From positions 806,001 through 870,000 of the forward strand of contig OZ252019.1 of NCBI GenBank assembly GCA_965247435.1: 64,000 nt of DNA. Direction: 5' to 3'. The notes below the pieces were generated by a model. That model was not told where the DNA came from. It did not search any database and saw only the letters and a list, made by a program, of their open reading frames with translations. This document shows, piece after piece, positions 43,964 through 52,371 of this stretch (positions within the stretch are counted from its first letter, which is position 1; each line of letters starts with the position of its first letter). The DNA is from Ilyomonas sp965247435. GTDB lineage: Bacteria; Bacteroidota; Bacteroidia; Chitinophagales; Chitinophagaceae. The position numbers and the translations under genes are program-made.

Positions 43964-44710
43964 ATGATACAGAACACCAGCTACATAATGCTCATCATTG
44001 CTTTATTCATCGTCACCCATACGTTTGCTCAAACGATAACGGTTGTTAAGCCTTATGACAAAATCATTGTTAGTCCGCACATACAAGTAACCTTTGTTGA
44101 AGGCAGCGAAGAAAGCGTAAATATTGAAAGCTGCACGGTTGATAAAAGCAAAATTCATATTGAAGTAAAGGATAAAACATTGCGCGTTTACTTAGAAGGG
44201 GCAAAAGATATAGAGAAGAACGAGAAGGATTACAGAAATGGGTATAAAGAAAAACATTCTATTTACGGCGGAACTGTAGTAACGGCAACTATCACCTACA
44301 AAACCCTGCACGAGTTTTCGATCCGAGGTGAAGAAAAGCAGTTATGCAAAAGCGCTATAACCGGTGATAAGTTCACGCTGAAAATTTATGGCGAATCTAC
44401 TGTGGTGTTGAATGAGGTGAAGGTAGGTGAACTGGTGGCTACTACTTACGGAGAATGCAACGTAACGTTTTTGTCAGGTTCTGTTAGCTCTCAGAAATAT
44501 ACGGCGTATGGAGAAGGAAAAATAAACTGCCTTTCCTTAAGTGGCGCCAGCAGCACTATAACAGCCTATGGGGAAGCCGATTTTACAATGCATGTTTCAG
44601 ATCAGATAAAGATCACTGCTTTTGGTGAAGCCAGGCTCCGCTATGTGGGCAACCCGGTAATAAAAAAAGGTATAAACATCGGTAATGTGCATATCGAAAA
44701 AATGAATTAG
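43964..44710 (+). CDS. DUF2807 (GIN-like) secreted protein
   Basis: A 248-residue exported protein with a signal peptide (residues 1-22, ending HTFA-Q). The body is a right-handed beta-helix-like head GIN domain: repeated short strands such as FTLKIYGESTVVLNEVKV, LVATTYGECNVTFLSG and STITAYGEADFTM. These proteins are conserved in Bacteroidota envelopes, with an adhesin-like or unknown role. Isolated; the upstream DNA is decayed. Confidence 0.82.
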   Translation: MIQNTSYIMLIIALFIVTHTFAQTITVVKPYDKIIVSPHIQVTFVEGSEESVNIESCTVDKSKIHIEVKDKTLRVYLEGAKDIEKNEKDYRNGYKEKHSIYGGTVVTATITYKTLHEFSIRGEEKQLCKSAITGDKFTLKIYGESTVVLNEVKVGELVATTYGECNVTFLSGSVSSQKYTAYGEGKINCLSLSGASSTITAYGEADFTMHVSDQIKITAFGEARLRYVGNPVIKKGINIGNVHIEKMN

Positions 44711-44915
44711 CCCGTCTTCCTGCCTCCGTTCTTCGATGTGTTAATACCAAGGCACCTTAAAGAACAGATAAAAAAATATTTCCCAATCTTCCGGGCGTGG
44801 CAAAGTTCATAGCATTTCGCTTCTTTCATACTGAAGTTTGCAGCATTTTTCTAACTCATTTCTCATAGTTCTTATGCAACTATCAATACTTGAAAGCTTC
44901 CGTATTTGCCAGGTG

Positions 44916-45280
44916 CTAAAAGAATAAAAAGCTACAGTACCGGCATTTAAAGAATCTGAAGTTTATTAAAGGCAATATAACTATGCATACCCGTTGGTGT
45001 GGCATCACTTGTTGCTCCTCAGAAAAATAAAAAAGGATAGGAACAGACTTCAGCTCATTTGTTTCCGTATTTATTTCCTGCTGCAGGCAGGTAACATTTA
45101 CATTCATTATCTTCTTGCCCGGAAGCGTTAGCGTATGCCCTGAAACAGGCCTGGTATATCTATAAAGGGCAATAGCTGTTTGCACCAATGTGTACAATAG
45201 AAGCCAAAGAAGTTTTTGATGAAAAGTTTTGTCGGCCCTGCTGATAATACATTTTGCTTAACCCGGCAGGATATTTTTAT
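44916..45280 (-). pseudogene. internally deleted membrane-protein relic
   Basis: The minus-strand text NILPG-stop-AKCIISRADKTF, then FHQKLLWLLLYTLVQTAIA followed directly by HTLTLPGKKIMNVNVTCLQQE, matches two separate parts of the relic at 50489-51484 (NIFSGKPGVLEH, FHYKLLWFLLYTLLETTIA, and FTLPGNEIVNINVTYMKQE). The central ~100 residues are deleted and a stop codon lies in the upstream part. It is a second decayed copy of the same family. The rest of 44711-45463 holds nothing recognisable. Confidence 0.65.
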
Positions 45281-45463
45281 AGCAGATTATATTGATATGG
45301 CAACTTTTGGCAGTAGGAGGGTAATATTTAAATAGCTGGAAACGACTTCCGGGGGCGCCTTTAGCTATGATATAAGGGCAGTGACGGTGCTTTTTTTTGG
45401 TAAACCACAAGAAGCCCGGTGCAGGTTTATCTTACATTTGTTGATAACAAAGTAGATTGCTAC

Positions 45464-46630
45464 ATGAAAAATATTCTGCACCGGTCATTTTTTATTACCC
45501 TGTTATTCTCCTGCGCTGCCGTTACAGCCCAGATAAAGCAGGATGCTTTCAGGAAGGACACTACATTTTCCAATCCGTTAGCCGTACAATTAGGCGACCC
45601 TTATGTGCTGCATACGGGCAACACCTATTATATGTATGGTACCGGCGGCGCTGATAAAGGTTTCGCTGCTTATTCATCTCCCGACCTTGTACACTGGAAG
45701 AAGGAAGGACAGGTCTATTTTCATAATAATAAAAACGGCTGGAGCGACCCGGATGCTAAATGGGAAGGCGCCTACTGGGCGCCGGAAGTGTATGAGGTAA
45801 AGGGCAGGTTCTACCTGTTTTACAGCGCGCAGTGGAAAGAAAATCCAGCTAACGGGGAAGAGAATTTCCGTATTGGCGTAGCGGTGGCCGACAAACCTGC
45901 CGGACCTTTTATTGACCTGAACAACAAACCTGTTTTCGACGCCGGCTATCCTACTATTGATGCGGACGTATTTTTTGACTCTGATGGCAAAGCTTACCTG
46001 TACTATTCCCGTGTGGCCTATAAACACCCGGTAGAAAGTGAAGTAGCCGGCTGGGCGCTTAAGAAAGGCTGGTATAAAGAGATTGAAGAAAGCTGGGTAT
46101 ATGGCGTGGAGCTAAAGCCCGACTTTTCGGGCATTACCGGTGAACCGGTATTGTTGCTTCGCCCGCCCGAAAAACTCAGCGATAAACAGTCGGAGTGGGA
46201 AAGCCGCTCGGTAACGGCGCATGAGGTAAACCGCCGCTGGACAGAAGGCTCGGTAACCTTTAAAAAAGAGGGTATCTATTACATCATGTACTCCGCCAAT
46301 TATTTCGGGGGTCAGCACTATGCGGTTGGCTATGCTACTGCTGCTTCGCCTTTAGGCCCCTTTACCAAAGCATCTAATAACCCGGTGCTGCAGAAAAATA
46401 CAAACAAGGGCGGTATCGTATCCGGCACCGGGCACAATAGCATCACTTACTCGCCGGATGGTAAAGAAATGTGGTGCGTGTACCATGCGAGAACCACTAA
46501 AACTGGAGCAGACCGGGTGGTGTTTATTGACCGTATGACGGTCAATAACGGAAAGATAATGGTATATGGACCTACTACGAAACCACAACTACTGCCTTCG
46601 GGGGTTAAAGCGGCAGCGATTGAAAAGTAA
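45464..46630 (+). CDS. GH43 family glycosidase, secreted
   Basis: A 388-residue protein; the ATG at 45464 gives a good signal peptide (ending AVTAQ), whereas the upstream frame does not. Five-bladed propeller motifs: base Asp in QLGDPYVLHTGNTYYMYG, modulating Asp in PTIDADVFFDSDGKAYLYY, acid Glu candidates in EGAYWAPEVYEV and WTEGSVTFKKEGIYYIMYS. Substrates are probably arabinosides or xylosides. It stands alone, away from both Sus loci, and may be an orphan of locus 1 function. Confidence 0.87.
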   Translation: MKNILHRSFFITLLFSCAAVTAQIKQDAFRKDTTFSNPLAVQLGDPYVLHTGNTYYMYGTGGADKGFAAYSSPDLVHWKKEGQVYFHNNKNGWSDPDAKWEGAYWAPEVYEVKGRFYLFYSAQWKENPANGEENFRIGVAVADKPAGPFIDLNNKPVFDAGYPTIDADVFFDSDGKAYLYYSRVAYKHPVESEVAGWALKKGWYKEIEESWVYGVELKPDFSGITGEPVLLLRPPEKLSDKQSEWESRSVTAHEVNRRWTEGSVTFKKEGIYYIMYSANYFGGQHYAVGYATAASPLGPFTKASNNPVLQKNTNKGGIVSGTGHNSITYSPDGKEMWCVYHARTTKTGADRVVFIDRMTVNNGKIMVYGPTTKPQLLPSGVKAAAIEK

Positions 46631-47031
46631 TAGCGGCTGCTAAAGGCTTATTGGTTATTTTCTATCTGCCCGCATTCTTGGCGATTAACACAGCGTACCT
46701 TAAAGAGAAAAATGGAGCGGGTCTCCAAACTGACTTGTAGAGGATTATATCAATAACCATTTCAATTCCGGCATTGTTTGAGAGAACAATGCAGTGTAAT
46801 AAAATATGTCCAAGCCCAAGTGTTCAATCTCGTTTTCCAGCCACCGTATCCGCCTCTAAAAGGGAGGCGATACGAAAAGCTAACCATCCAATACCGTTAT
46901 TCGCAGCTATATAAGCCGCCTGCTTCAAGTACAATTAAATTAATATCATTACAGAAAAATAAAAATGTCCGGACGATGACATTATAAATCTCATTGTCGG
47001 ACATTTCTCATTGTTATAACCTGCAATCTGC
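46631..47031. other. gap with two long hairpins
   Basis: CGTATCCGCCTC and GAGGCGATACG (about 46846-46876) form a hairpin, and AAATGTCCGGAC...ATGA with TCATTGTCGGACATTT (about 46962-47006) forms another longer one ending in T residues. The second lies beyond the end of the small minus-strand lipoprotein gene and could terminate it. No gene is supported. Confidence 0.45.
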
Positions 47032-47226
47032 TTATCGGGCAGCAGCAATGCTAACATTGCCCTGCGCAGGCGAAACAGCAGCCTGGCTGTTTCTCAATTC
47101 TTTTTGATTCATACCTACATCAATCACATTTTTCTTTCCACTCCTCGTTTTACGTTCAACAGAACAAGATGCGCCCATAACTGCTACCATTGCCAGTAAA
47201 GAACCTGCTTTCAATATTGTTTTCAT
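47032..47226 (-). CDS. small lipoprotein (64 aa)
   Basis: A 64-residue protein from MKTILKAGSLLAMVAV. The lipobox is MGASC (Cys21), followed by a basic SVERKTRSGKKN segment and a Gln/Ala-rich tail. A longer in-frame extension to 47382 lacks a signal and is not used. Small lipoproteins like this are common in Bacteroidota; function unknown. Confidence 0.6.
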   Translation of the reverse strand: MKTILKAGSLLAMVAVMGASCSVERKTRSGKKNVIDVGMNQKELRNSQAAVSPAQGNVSIAAAR

Positions 47227-47628
47227 GTTTTTTGGTTTTACGAATAAAATATATGCAACCGCTGTGCCAGTACTTTCAACAGCTTCAGAAGTGGCTCCAT
47301 CCTGGCAAAGTCTGCAACTTCGCAGCTTTGATACCGCAAGGCCAACAGTTTGAAAATACTTGCAAATACTAATACCCTGCAAATTGCTCCGGCAAATGCA
47401 AAACGGCAGGAAAATTTACTATACCATCAATGCTAAAAGAAGACGGCAAACTTCAGAAAGCCTTTCCGCATTATGCGGGACGATAATTTCAGCAAACTGA
47501 AAGCTGTAATGAAAGCTTACAAAGTAAAAAAATAAACATCTCGTGGAGTATAATACAAAAATGGCTGCCCAAGACGGCAAACAGGAAATAGAAATAACCA
47601 ACTACTTTTACTGTACTCATACACGGTT
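47227..47628. other. gap with a possible gene remnant
   Basis: Between the lipoprotein and the AraC gene, the plus strand at about 47430-47535 reads MLKEDGKLQKAFPHYAG and, after a one-base shift, DNFSKLKAVMKAYKVKK-stop. The joined sequence looks coding, so it may be the C-terminal relic of a frameshifted gene. I cannot name it. No promoter was assigned for the AraC gene. Confidence 0.3.
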
Positions 47629-48507
47629 ATGGTTAACTTACAGGAAAAGGTATTAAGCTATCCGCAATACTGCCGGCAGTTTTCATGCGGCGCTTCTTTA
47701 ATTACCATTTTTAATTGCCCGCCGGAAGCCCGGCTGATGAAAAATAAATTTTCTGATTTGTGGTCGCATGAAAACTATATTTTTTATGTACTGGAAGGTA
47801 AAAAAATATGGCATACGGCGCATGGCTCCTACGAAATAAGTGCAGGTAGTTGCGTGCTGGTAAGGAAGGGCGCCTGCATTCTTGAACAGTTTTTCGACAT
47901 CGGCTTTTGCCTTGTATTGTTTTTCATTCCCGATGCGTTTATCTGTGAAACACTAAAAACCAGATCGGTACCCATTACTAAAATTATCGAAAAGTATGAG
48001 CCTGTCATCAGGCTGAACGCAACTGAAACGCTGAAGTCTTTTTTTGTTTCTATGTATGCGTATTTTGCGGGTACTACGGCTCCTGATAAATCGTTGCTGG
48101 AACTGAAATTCCGGGAACTTATTCTAAACATCGCCGACAACCGGGATAACGTAGAAGCGCTTTCTTATTTCTGCTTCCTGATGAATGAACCGCAAGCTGT
48201 TTCATTGGAAAGAGTGATGCACGATAACTACTGCTTTAACCTGAAGCTGGAACAATACGCAACCCTTAGCAACCGAAGTCTCTCCGCTTTTAAACGCGAT
48301 TTTCAAAAAAGATTCAATACCACACCCGGCAAATGGCTGCTGGAAAAAAGATTGCAGCAGGCGCATTACCTGCTAAACTATCGCGGTAAAACGGTAAGCG
48401 AAGCCGCGTTTGAAAGTGGTTTCGAAAACCTTTCTCATTTCAGTCGTTGCTTCAAAGAGCGTTTTAGTATTTCACCGATGAGCGCGAAGCAAATGCCCGT
48501 AGCCTGA
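47629..48507 (+). CDS. AraC-family transcriptional regulator
   Basis: A 292-residue regulator. Residues 1-170 form a cupin-like N-terminal sensor domain of the ExsA-like type (YIFYVLEGKKIWHTAHGSYEI), and residues 195-290 hold the two-helix-turn-helix AraC DNA-binding domain (LEQYATLSNRSLSAFKRDFQKRF, then SEAAFESGFENLSHFSRCFKERF). It precedes a methyltransferase gene by about 110 bases and may regulate it; no operator was identified. Confidence 0.9.
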   Translation: MVNLQEKVLSYPQYCRQFSCGASLITIFNCPPEARLMKNKFSDLWSHENYIFYVLEGKKIWHTAHGSYEISAGSCVLVRKGACILEQFFDIGFCLVLFFIPDAFICETLKTRSVPITKIIEKYEPVIRLNATETLKSFFVSMYAYFAGTTAPDKSLLELKFRELILNIADNRDNVEALSYFCFLMNEPQAVSLERVMHDNYCFNLKLEQYATLSNRSLSAFKRDFQKRFNTTPGKWLLEKRLQQAHYLLNYRGKTVSEAAFESGFENLSHFSRCFKERFSISPMSAKQMPVA

Positions 48508-48619
48508 ACTTTTCAGCAAAATATCCGGACTTTATAGCAATGACAACTTTTTTATTGCCCGATACTTTTGTGGGGTCATAAAATAACGGTTGTCATTTTT
48601 AAAGTTTAAAACAAATACA

Positions 48620-49432
48620 ATGAATCTAAACAAAATGTTGTGGGAGAAAGGCGATTTTACACGTATCGCCGAAACCATGCGGGAAAGCGGTGAAGCCCTG
48701 GTGGCTACATTGGGTATCACGCCAAAGCTAACCATTCTTGACCTCGGTTGTGGCGACGGCACCACGGCAATACCTGAAGCAAAGTTGGGCGCAAAGGTGT
48801 TGGGGGTAGATATTGCCGCCAACCTGGTAGAAGCAGGTAACAGGAGGGTAAAAAAAGATGGACTTTCCAATATCACATTCCAGGAAGGCGATGCCACCGG
48901 TTTGCATGAATTGCAGGATAAAAGTTTTGATTTAACTGTGAGCATCTTTGGAGCCATGTTTGCACCCAAACCATTTGACGTAGCTAAAGAGATGGTACGC
49001 GTAACCTGCAACGGCGGCCGCATTGTAATGGGCAACTGGATACCCGGCGACCCAACCCTGGTTGCACAAATATTAAGGATATGCTCTGCCTACACACCGC
49101 CACCGCCGGAGGGTTTTGTCAGCCCGATGTTGTGGGGCGTAGAAGCGGAAGTTATCAAACGATTTACCAGCGCCGGCATACCGAAAGATAGCATACACTT
49201 CGCTAAAGAAACGTTTACATTCAAAGCTTCTTACCCGCCAACGGTATTCCTAAGCCAGTTCAGAAACTATTATGGCCCGACTATGAATGCATTTGAAGCA
49301 GCGGAAAAAGATGGCAAAGCGGAAGCATTGCAAAATGAACTGGAGGCGTTATTCAACAGCCAGAATAAAAGCGCAAAAGAAAATACAACTTCTATCCCGG
49401 CAACCTTTTTACGGGTAACGGTGATGTGCTAA
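48620..49432 (+). CDS. SAM-dependent class I methyltransferase
   Basis: A 270-residue enzyme starting MNLNKMLWEKGDFTRIAETM. The Rossmann SAM-binding motif ILDLGCGDGTTAIPEAKLGA lies at about residues 37-56, with VLGVDIAANLVE and QEGDATGLHELQDKSFDLTVSIFGAMFA following. The UbiE-like fold suggests methylation of a small molecule, unknown which. An earlier in-frame ATG at 48590 adds ten residues without support. It follows the AraC regulator on the same strand. Confidence 0.85.
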   Translation: MNLNKMLWEKGDFTRIAETMRESGEALVATLGITPKLTILDLGCGDGTTAIPEAKLGAKVLGVDIAANLVEAGNRRVKKDGLSNITFQEGDATGLHELQDKSFDLTVSIFGAMFAPKPFDVAKEMVRVTCNGGRIVMGNWIPGDPTLVAQILRICSAYTPPPPEGFVSPMLWGVEAEVIKRFTSAGIPKDSIHFAKETFTFKASYPPTVFLSQFRNYYGPTMNAFEAAEKDGKAEALQNELEALFNSQNKSAKENTTSIPATFLRVTVMC

Positions 49433-49605
49433 GAATTACCTATGTTCTTTCTATATGTTTGGGTAGCCGCCCAGGAGCAGGAGTGTTTTGTAGTTGAAGT
49501 AGCTTTAGAAGTTATGCGCAGGTATGGAAAGCTATCTTATTGAGGCCAATTTAAAACAATCATAAGCAAAGTGAATGCATGCAGCGTACCTATTTCCTTT
49601 AATCT

Positions 49606-49649
49606 TTCTTAACTTACTTTTTTCTTTGATGAAAAAAGTAAGTTAAGAA
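49606..49649. repeat. 18-bp perfect inverted repeat
   Basis: TTCTTAACTTACTTTTTT and AAAAAAGTAAGTTAAGAA pair perfectly around an eight-base loop. It lies at the end of a degenerate amidohydrolase relic. The T-rich arm makes it terminator-like, but no intact gene on either strand ends here. Confidence 0.55.
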
Positions 49650-49960
49650 CTGCATATAAATTTCCCGGCCATCTTTGGTATTTTCTCACGAACCTGAACA
49701 ACAAAACCTCTTTTATTGCTGAACCCTGGTATTGCATGCAATGCTGCAGGGTTATATACATAGCCATCTTTTATTACGGTGCTCACGTTCCGGATGTTTA
49801 GTAGCGGGCTGCCGTCTGTACTGGTGATATCTGCCCGCTTGCCTGCATTAACAGAACCTGTACTGGCGTCCAGCTTCATTACCCTGGGGGCGTTGTGATA
49901 GCTGTTTGTATGGCCTGCATGGGCGTTAAACCACCCTCCACATACAGCTCCCTGTCCAGC
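49643..49960 (-). pseudogene. C-terminal amidohydrolase relic
   Basis: On the minus strand, ELYVEGGLTPMQAIQTAITT is followed, after a frameshift in a C run, by PRVMKLDASTGSVNAGKRAD and NIRNVSTVIKDGYVYNP. This is the conserved C-terminal end of imidazolonepropionase-like amidohydrolases. The N-terminal metal-binding part is absent. The remaining open frame (78 residues) cannot be functional. Confidence 0.7.
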
Positions 49961-50098
49961 CCTTATCCTTCAACAAGGCGCTTCTCCTTATTGCCAGCTT
50001 TCAACGTCTTTTCCCGCCCCACACGTAACTTAACATTTCAAAGCCTGAAAACTGTATAATACTTGCATCTTTATATTGCACCATCAATACAACCTGCA

Positions 50099-50380
50099 AT
50101 GGAAAAGATCGCATTATCCGTAAAAGATACAGACCGTATAATAGAAATGGCCTGGGAAGACAGGACACCTTTTGAAGCCATTGCGGCGCAGTTTGGCCTG
50201 AGCGAAGCAGCCGTGATCCGGCTGATGCGCAAAGCAATGAAGCGCTCGTCTTTTAAGATGTGGCGCGAAAGGGTACAGGGAAGGATCACCAAACATGCTC
50301 ACCTGCGCGACCCGGATACCCTTACCTTTAAAAGCGATAGCCAACGGCAGATTGCACTCAATAAAATGAGTAAACGGTAA
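50099..50380 (+). CDS. TIGR03643-type small protein
   Basis: A 93-residue conserved bacterial protein of unknown function, matching the TIGR03643 family in pattern: MAWEDRTPFEAIAAQFGLSE, then VIRLMRKAMKRSSFKMWRER and a C-terminus rich in Lys/Arg (KHAHLRDPD). The start at 50099 is preferred over an upstream frame extension. Helical and basic, it may bind nucleic acid, but that is a guess. Confidence 0.8.
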   Translation: MEKIALSVKDTDRIIEMAWEDRTPFEAIAAQFGLSEAAVIRLMRKAMKRSSFKMWRERVQGRITKHAHLRDPDTLTFKSDSQRQIALNKMSKR

Positions 50381-50488
50381 CGTATTATTGCACGGAGCAA
50401 CCCGATGGTAAGCAAAGGTGTTATTTAGCACTATCTGATAGCTGCCTGGCTGTGCATAGATGTGGTAATTGCTTTTACTTTGTTCTTT

Positions 50489-51484
50489 TCAATCTACTTC
50501 AAAAGAAACCGGAACCAGCTTCTTTTGTCCAGTCTGGCCATCTGTTTCCTGCTTCATGTAAGTAACATTAATGTTTACAATCTCATTTCCCGGAAGTGTA
50601 AAAATCTGCCCCGGGATAGGTACAATGTCGCCATATTCGTATCGTATCAGGTGGCTGTGGCAGAAGGTAAAGTTCCAGCTTGCTCAACTACTAGCTGTGC
50701 CTTCCGCAGATCACGGCGATAAGCGCCTGTAAGTGTTACATAAGCCAGGCTGTTTCCATCTTCGGTTGTTTCATAATTCTTCAAAAGACCTGAATAGACA
50801 AGTGATGTTTCTTTGGTTTCTACCAGCATTTCCACCAGTACATTCGATAACTGACGTTTTTGTACTGTTGACAAGGAAGCACCGGCAAACAGTTTATACC
50901 AGATATTATCGCCGGTAAGCATCTGCAACAACCAGTTTTTATCGCCCACCCAATGTACTAGCCACAGGCCTGCAGTGCAGGCAATAGTTGTTTCCAATAA
51001 AGTATATAGCAGGAACCAGAGAAGCTTGTAATGGAAGATTTCGTTTGAACTATGCTCTAAAACACCTGGCTTGCCCGAAAAAATATTCAGCACCAAATCA
51101 TAGTCGATCCTGCAGCCGAGCGCATGCAACAGGAACAGTGAAGAAAGGTGGAGCAAGAGCGGGATAAAAGAAAATAAAAAAAAGTTTCTGTAAAATTGAG
51201 TTTAGATAATACCCGGCTGATATTGCGCCGGATGGTCTCCTGCACAGATGGCTGGCCGGTATTGCGTCGGGAAAGAAAGGAAATGCCAATGCGGAAAAAA
51301 TATGCAGGTAATAAAAAAAGAATAATCAGCAGCGCACTAAGTACAGTGTAACTTAAATTATTTCAAGTTTTAGGCGGGCGGGGACGCCCGCCCATAGCCA
51401 TGCTACCGGGTGGCGCCGTAACATCCGGACTATACAGGATATGTAAACTAACTTAAGTTACAGTGTACTAAGGGCAAGATTCAT
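50489..51484 (-). pseudogene. membrane-protein gene broken by MITE and frameshifts
   Basis: The reconstructed gene starts at ATG 51484 as MNLALS; a 126-bp element splits it there, and it resumes as ALLIILFLLPAYFFRIGISF. A shift near a T8 tract (about 51180) joins FTETFFYF to IPLLLHLSSLFLLHALG; a second near 50655 joins GTLPS to HLIRYEYGDIVPIPGQIFTL and it ends SFEVD-stop at 50489. The intact protein would be about 280 residues with three or more membrane segments and a soluble tail, possibly DUF6338-like. A deleted sister copy is at 44916. Confidence 0.7.
51342..51467 (+). mobile_element. palindrome-rich MITE-like element, copy 2
   Basis: A 126-bp element with 19-base terminal inverted repeats TACAGTGTAACTTAAATTA and (complement of right end) TACACTGTAACTTAAGTTA, flanked by CTAAG on both sides (51337-51341, 51468-51472). 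A hairpin GGCGGGCG/CGCCCGCC lies at 51373-51392, at the same offset as in copy 1. On the minus strand, removing the element and one CTTAG restores codons Met-Asn-Leu-Ala-Leu-Ser-Ala-Leu-Leu of the host gene, so the 5-bp repeat is a true target duplication. Confidence 0.75.
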
Positions 51485-51534
51485 ATGGGTGGATGGGTAC
51501 TATACTACAAGTAACAAGGTAACCGCAAAGGGTA

Positions 51535-51759
51535 CTATCGTGTTCCTGCCATTGCTGTATGGGCGCTGTTTGCTGGTTTGCCGGCAGGTTTCATTACATG
51601 AAAGCCCAAGCTTTCGTAGTAGGCTCCCAGCAGGTTTCTGGATTCATCCGGATTTTGAATGACTTTTAAACCTTCCACAGTTGTTACAGGTTCCATATAC
51701 ATATAATTGATGAAATGAAAGGTAGAAAATTTTTGAATAGCAGGTTCACTTTTTTGCAC
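51535..51759 (-). CDS. hypothetical small ORF
   Basis: A 74-residue open frame beginning MQKSEPAIQKFSTFHFINYM and containing LLGAYYESLGFHVMKPAGK. It has no signal or membrane segment and no recognised family. It lies in a decayed area and could be a relic or chance. The stretch 51760-51906 shows nothing further. Confidence 0.25.
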   Translation of the reverse strand: MQKSEPAIQKFSTFHFINYMYMEPVTTVEGLKVIQNPDESRNLLGAYYESLGFHVMKPAGKPANSAHTAMAGTR

Positions 51760-51906
51760 CCTGCGCAGGGCAAACGCATCTAAATTAAAAGCAACTTTAA
51801 GCAGATATTTCCTAATCCAGCGAGGGTGAAATACTGATTATAAAGCAGGTAATCAGGCTAATGAATAGTAACGGGCATTAAATTTTATAATATTACTCCT
51901 ATAGAT

Positions 51907-51937
51907 TTTGTAGGATAATAGAATCATTATATATTTG
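51907..51937 (+). promoter_or_regulatory. promoter of Cys-leader and sulfatase locus
   Basis: TTTG at 51907-51910 and TATATTTG at 51930-51937 are separated by 19 bases, matching the Bacteroidota housekeeping consensus (TTTG-N19-TAnnTTTG). A transcript would start near 51944, run through the Cys-rich leader ORF and on to susC, giving a leader of about 430 bases. Confidence 0.7.
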
Positions 51938-52004
51938 TCCCGCCACCAAAATGTTTAAAGCGTATAAATTACCTTGTTTGTAATTTATTTATTAATTCGA
52001 CCTT

Positions 52005-52088
52005 ATGTTTAGCAAAGCGACTCCCTACTACAAAATGAATCAACATGTTTGTAATGCAACAATGCTCTGTTGTTGTATGTGCTGCTAA
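52005..52088 (+). CDS. Cys-rich leader peptide (27 aa)
   Basis: This 27-codon ORF starts MFSKATPYYK, with a second in-frame ATG at 52035, and ends LCCCMCC-stop. Six of the residues are Cys, five of them in the last six codons, along with Met. It follows a consensus promoter and lies about 280 bases upstream of SusC in a locus of three sulfatases. The Cys codons fall in the 3' arm of a hairpin (ATGCAACAA/TTGTTGTAT, 52054-52078). I infer ribosome-stalling attenuation sensing Cys-tRNA, that is, sulfur starvation. A ten-codon ORF just upstream (51951-51983, ending LPCL) may belong to the same leader. Confidence 0.65.
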   Translation: MFSKATPYYKMNQHVCNATMLCCCMCC

Positions 52089-52333
52089 AATGATGTACAG
52101 AATTTAAACTTTTTGTTTCCGGATTTTTTATCAATTATTTTCTCTGCGATGCCTGCCAAATGAACAAAAACCTTGTTGTAGTAATGGTATGTAAAACAAA
52201 CAAATGCCAATGCAGGAAAACCTACATAAAAAAAGAGGACCATAACAACGTATAAAAAGATGGCCGGATACTGTTGGCGCAGTTCCGGCCTGACTAACAA
52301 AAGGCTCGGTATGTATAACCCATGATTGCTCAT
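52085..52333 (-). CDS. possible small membrane protein
   Basis: An 82-residue open frame opposite the leader RNA, with a strong hydrophobic core at about residues 25-50 (AIFLYVVMVLFFYVGFPALAFVCF) and a Lys-rich C-terminus. Composition is protein-like, but it overlaps the end of the Cys-rich leader by four bases and lies wholly within the presumed 5' leader of susC, so at most one strand may matter here. No family recognised. Confidence 0.3.
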   Translation of the reverse strand: MSNHGLYIPSLLLVRPELRQQYPAIFLYVVMVLFFYVGFPALAFVCFTYHYYNKVFVHLAGIAEKIIDKKSGNKKFKFCTSF

Positions 52334-52371
52334 GGCTATACGCCTTATTATCTAATCGTAAAACAAAACTA

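Noticed and set aside
46778..46987. 69-codon plus-strand ORF
   Set aside because: It spans two hairpins and reads through palindromic repeat sequence; composition is not protein-like.
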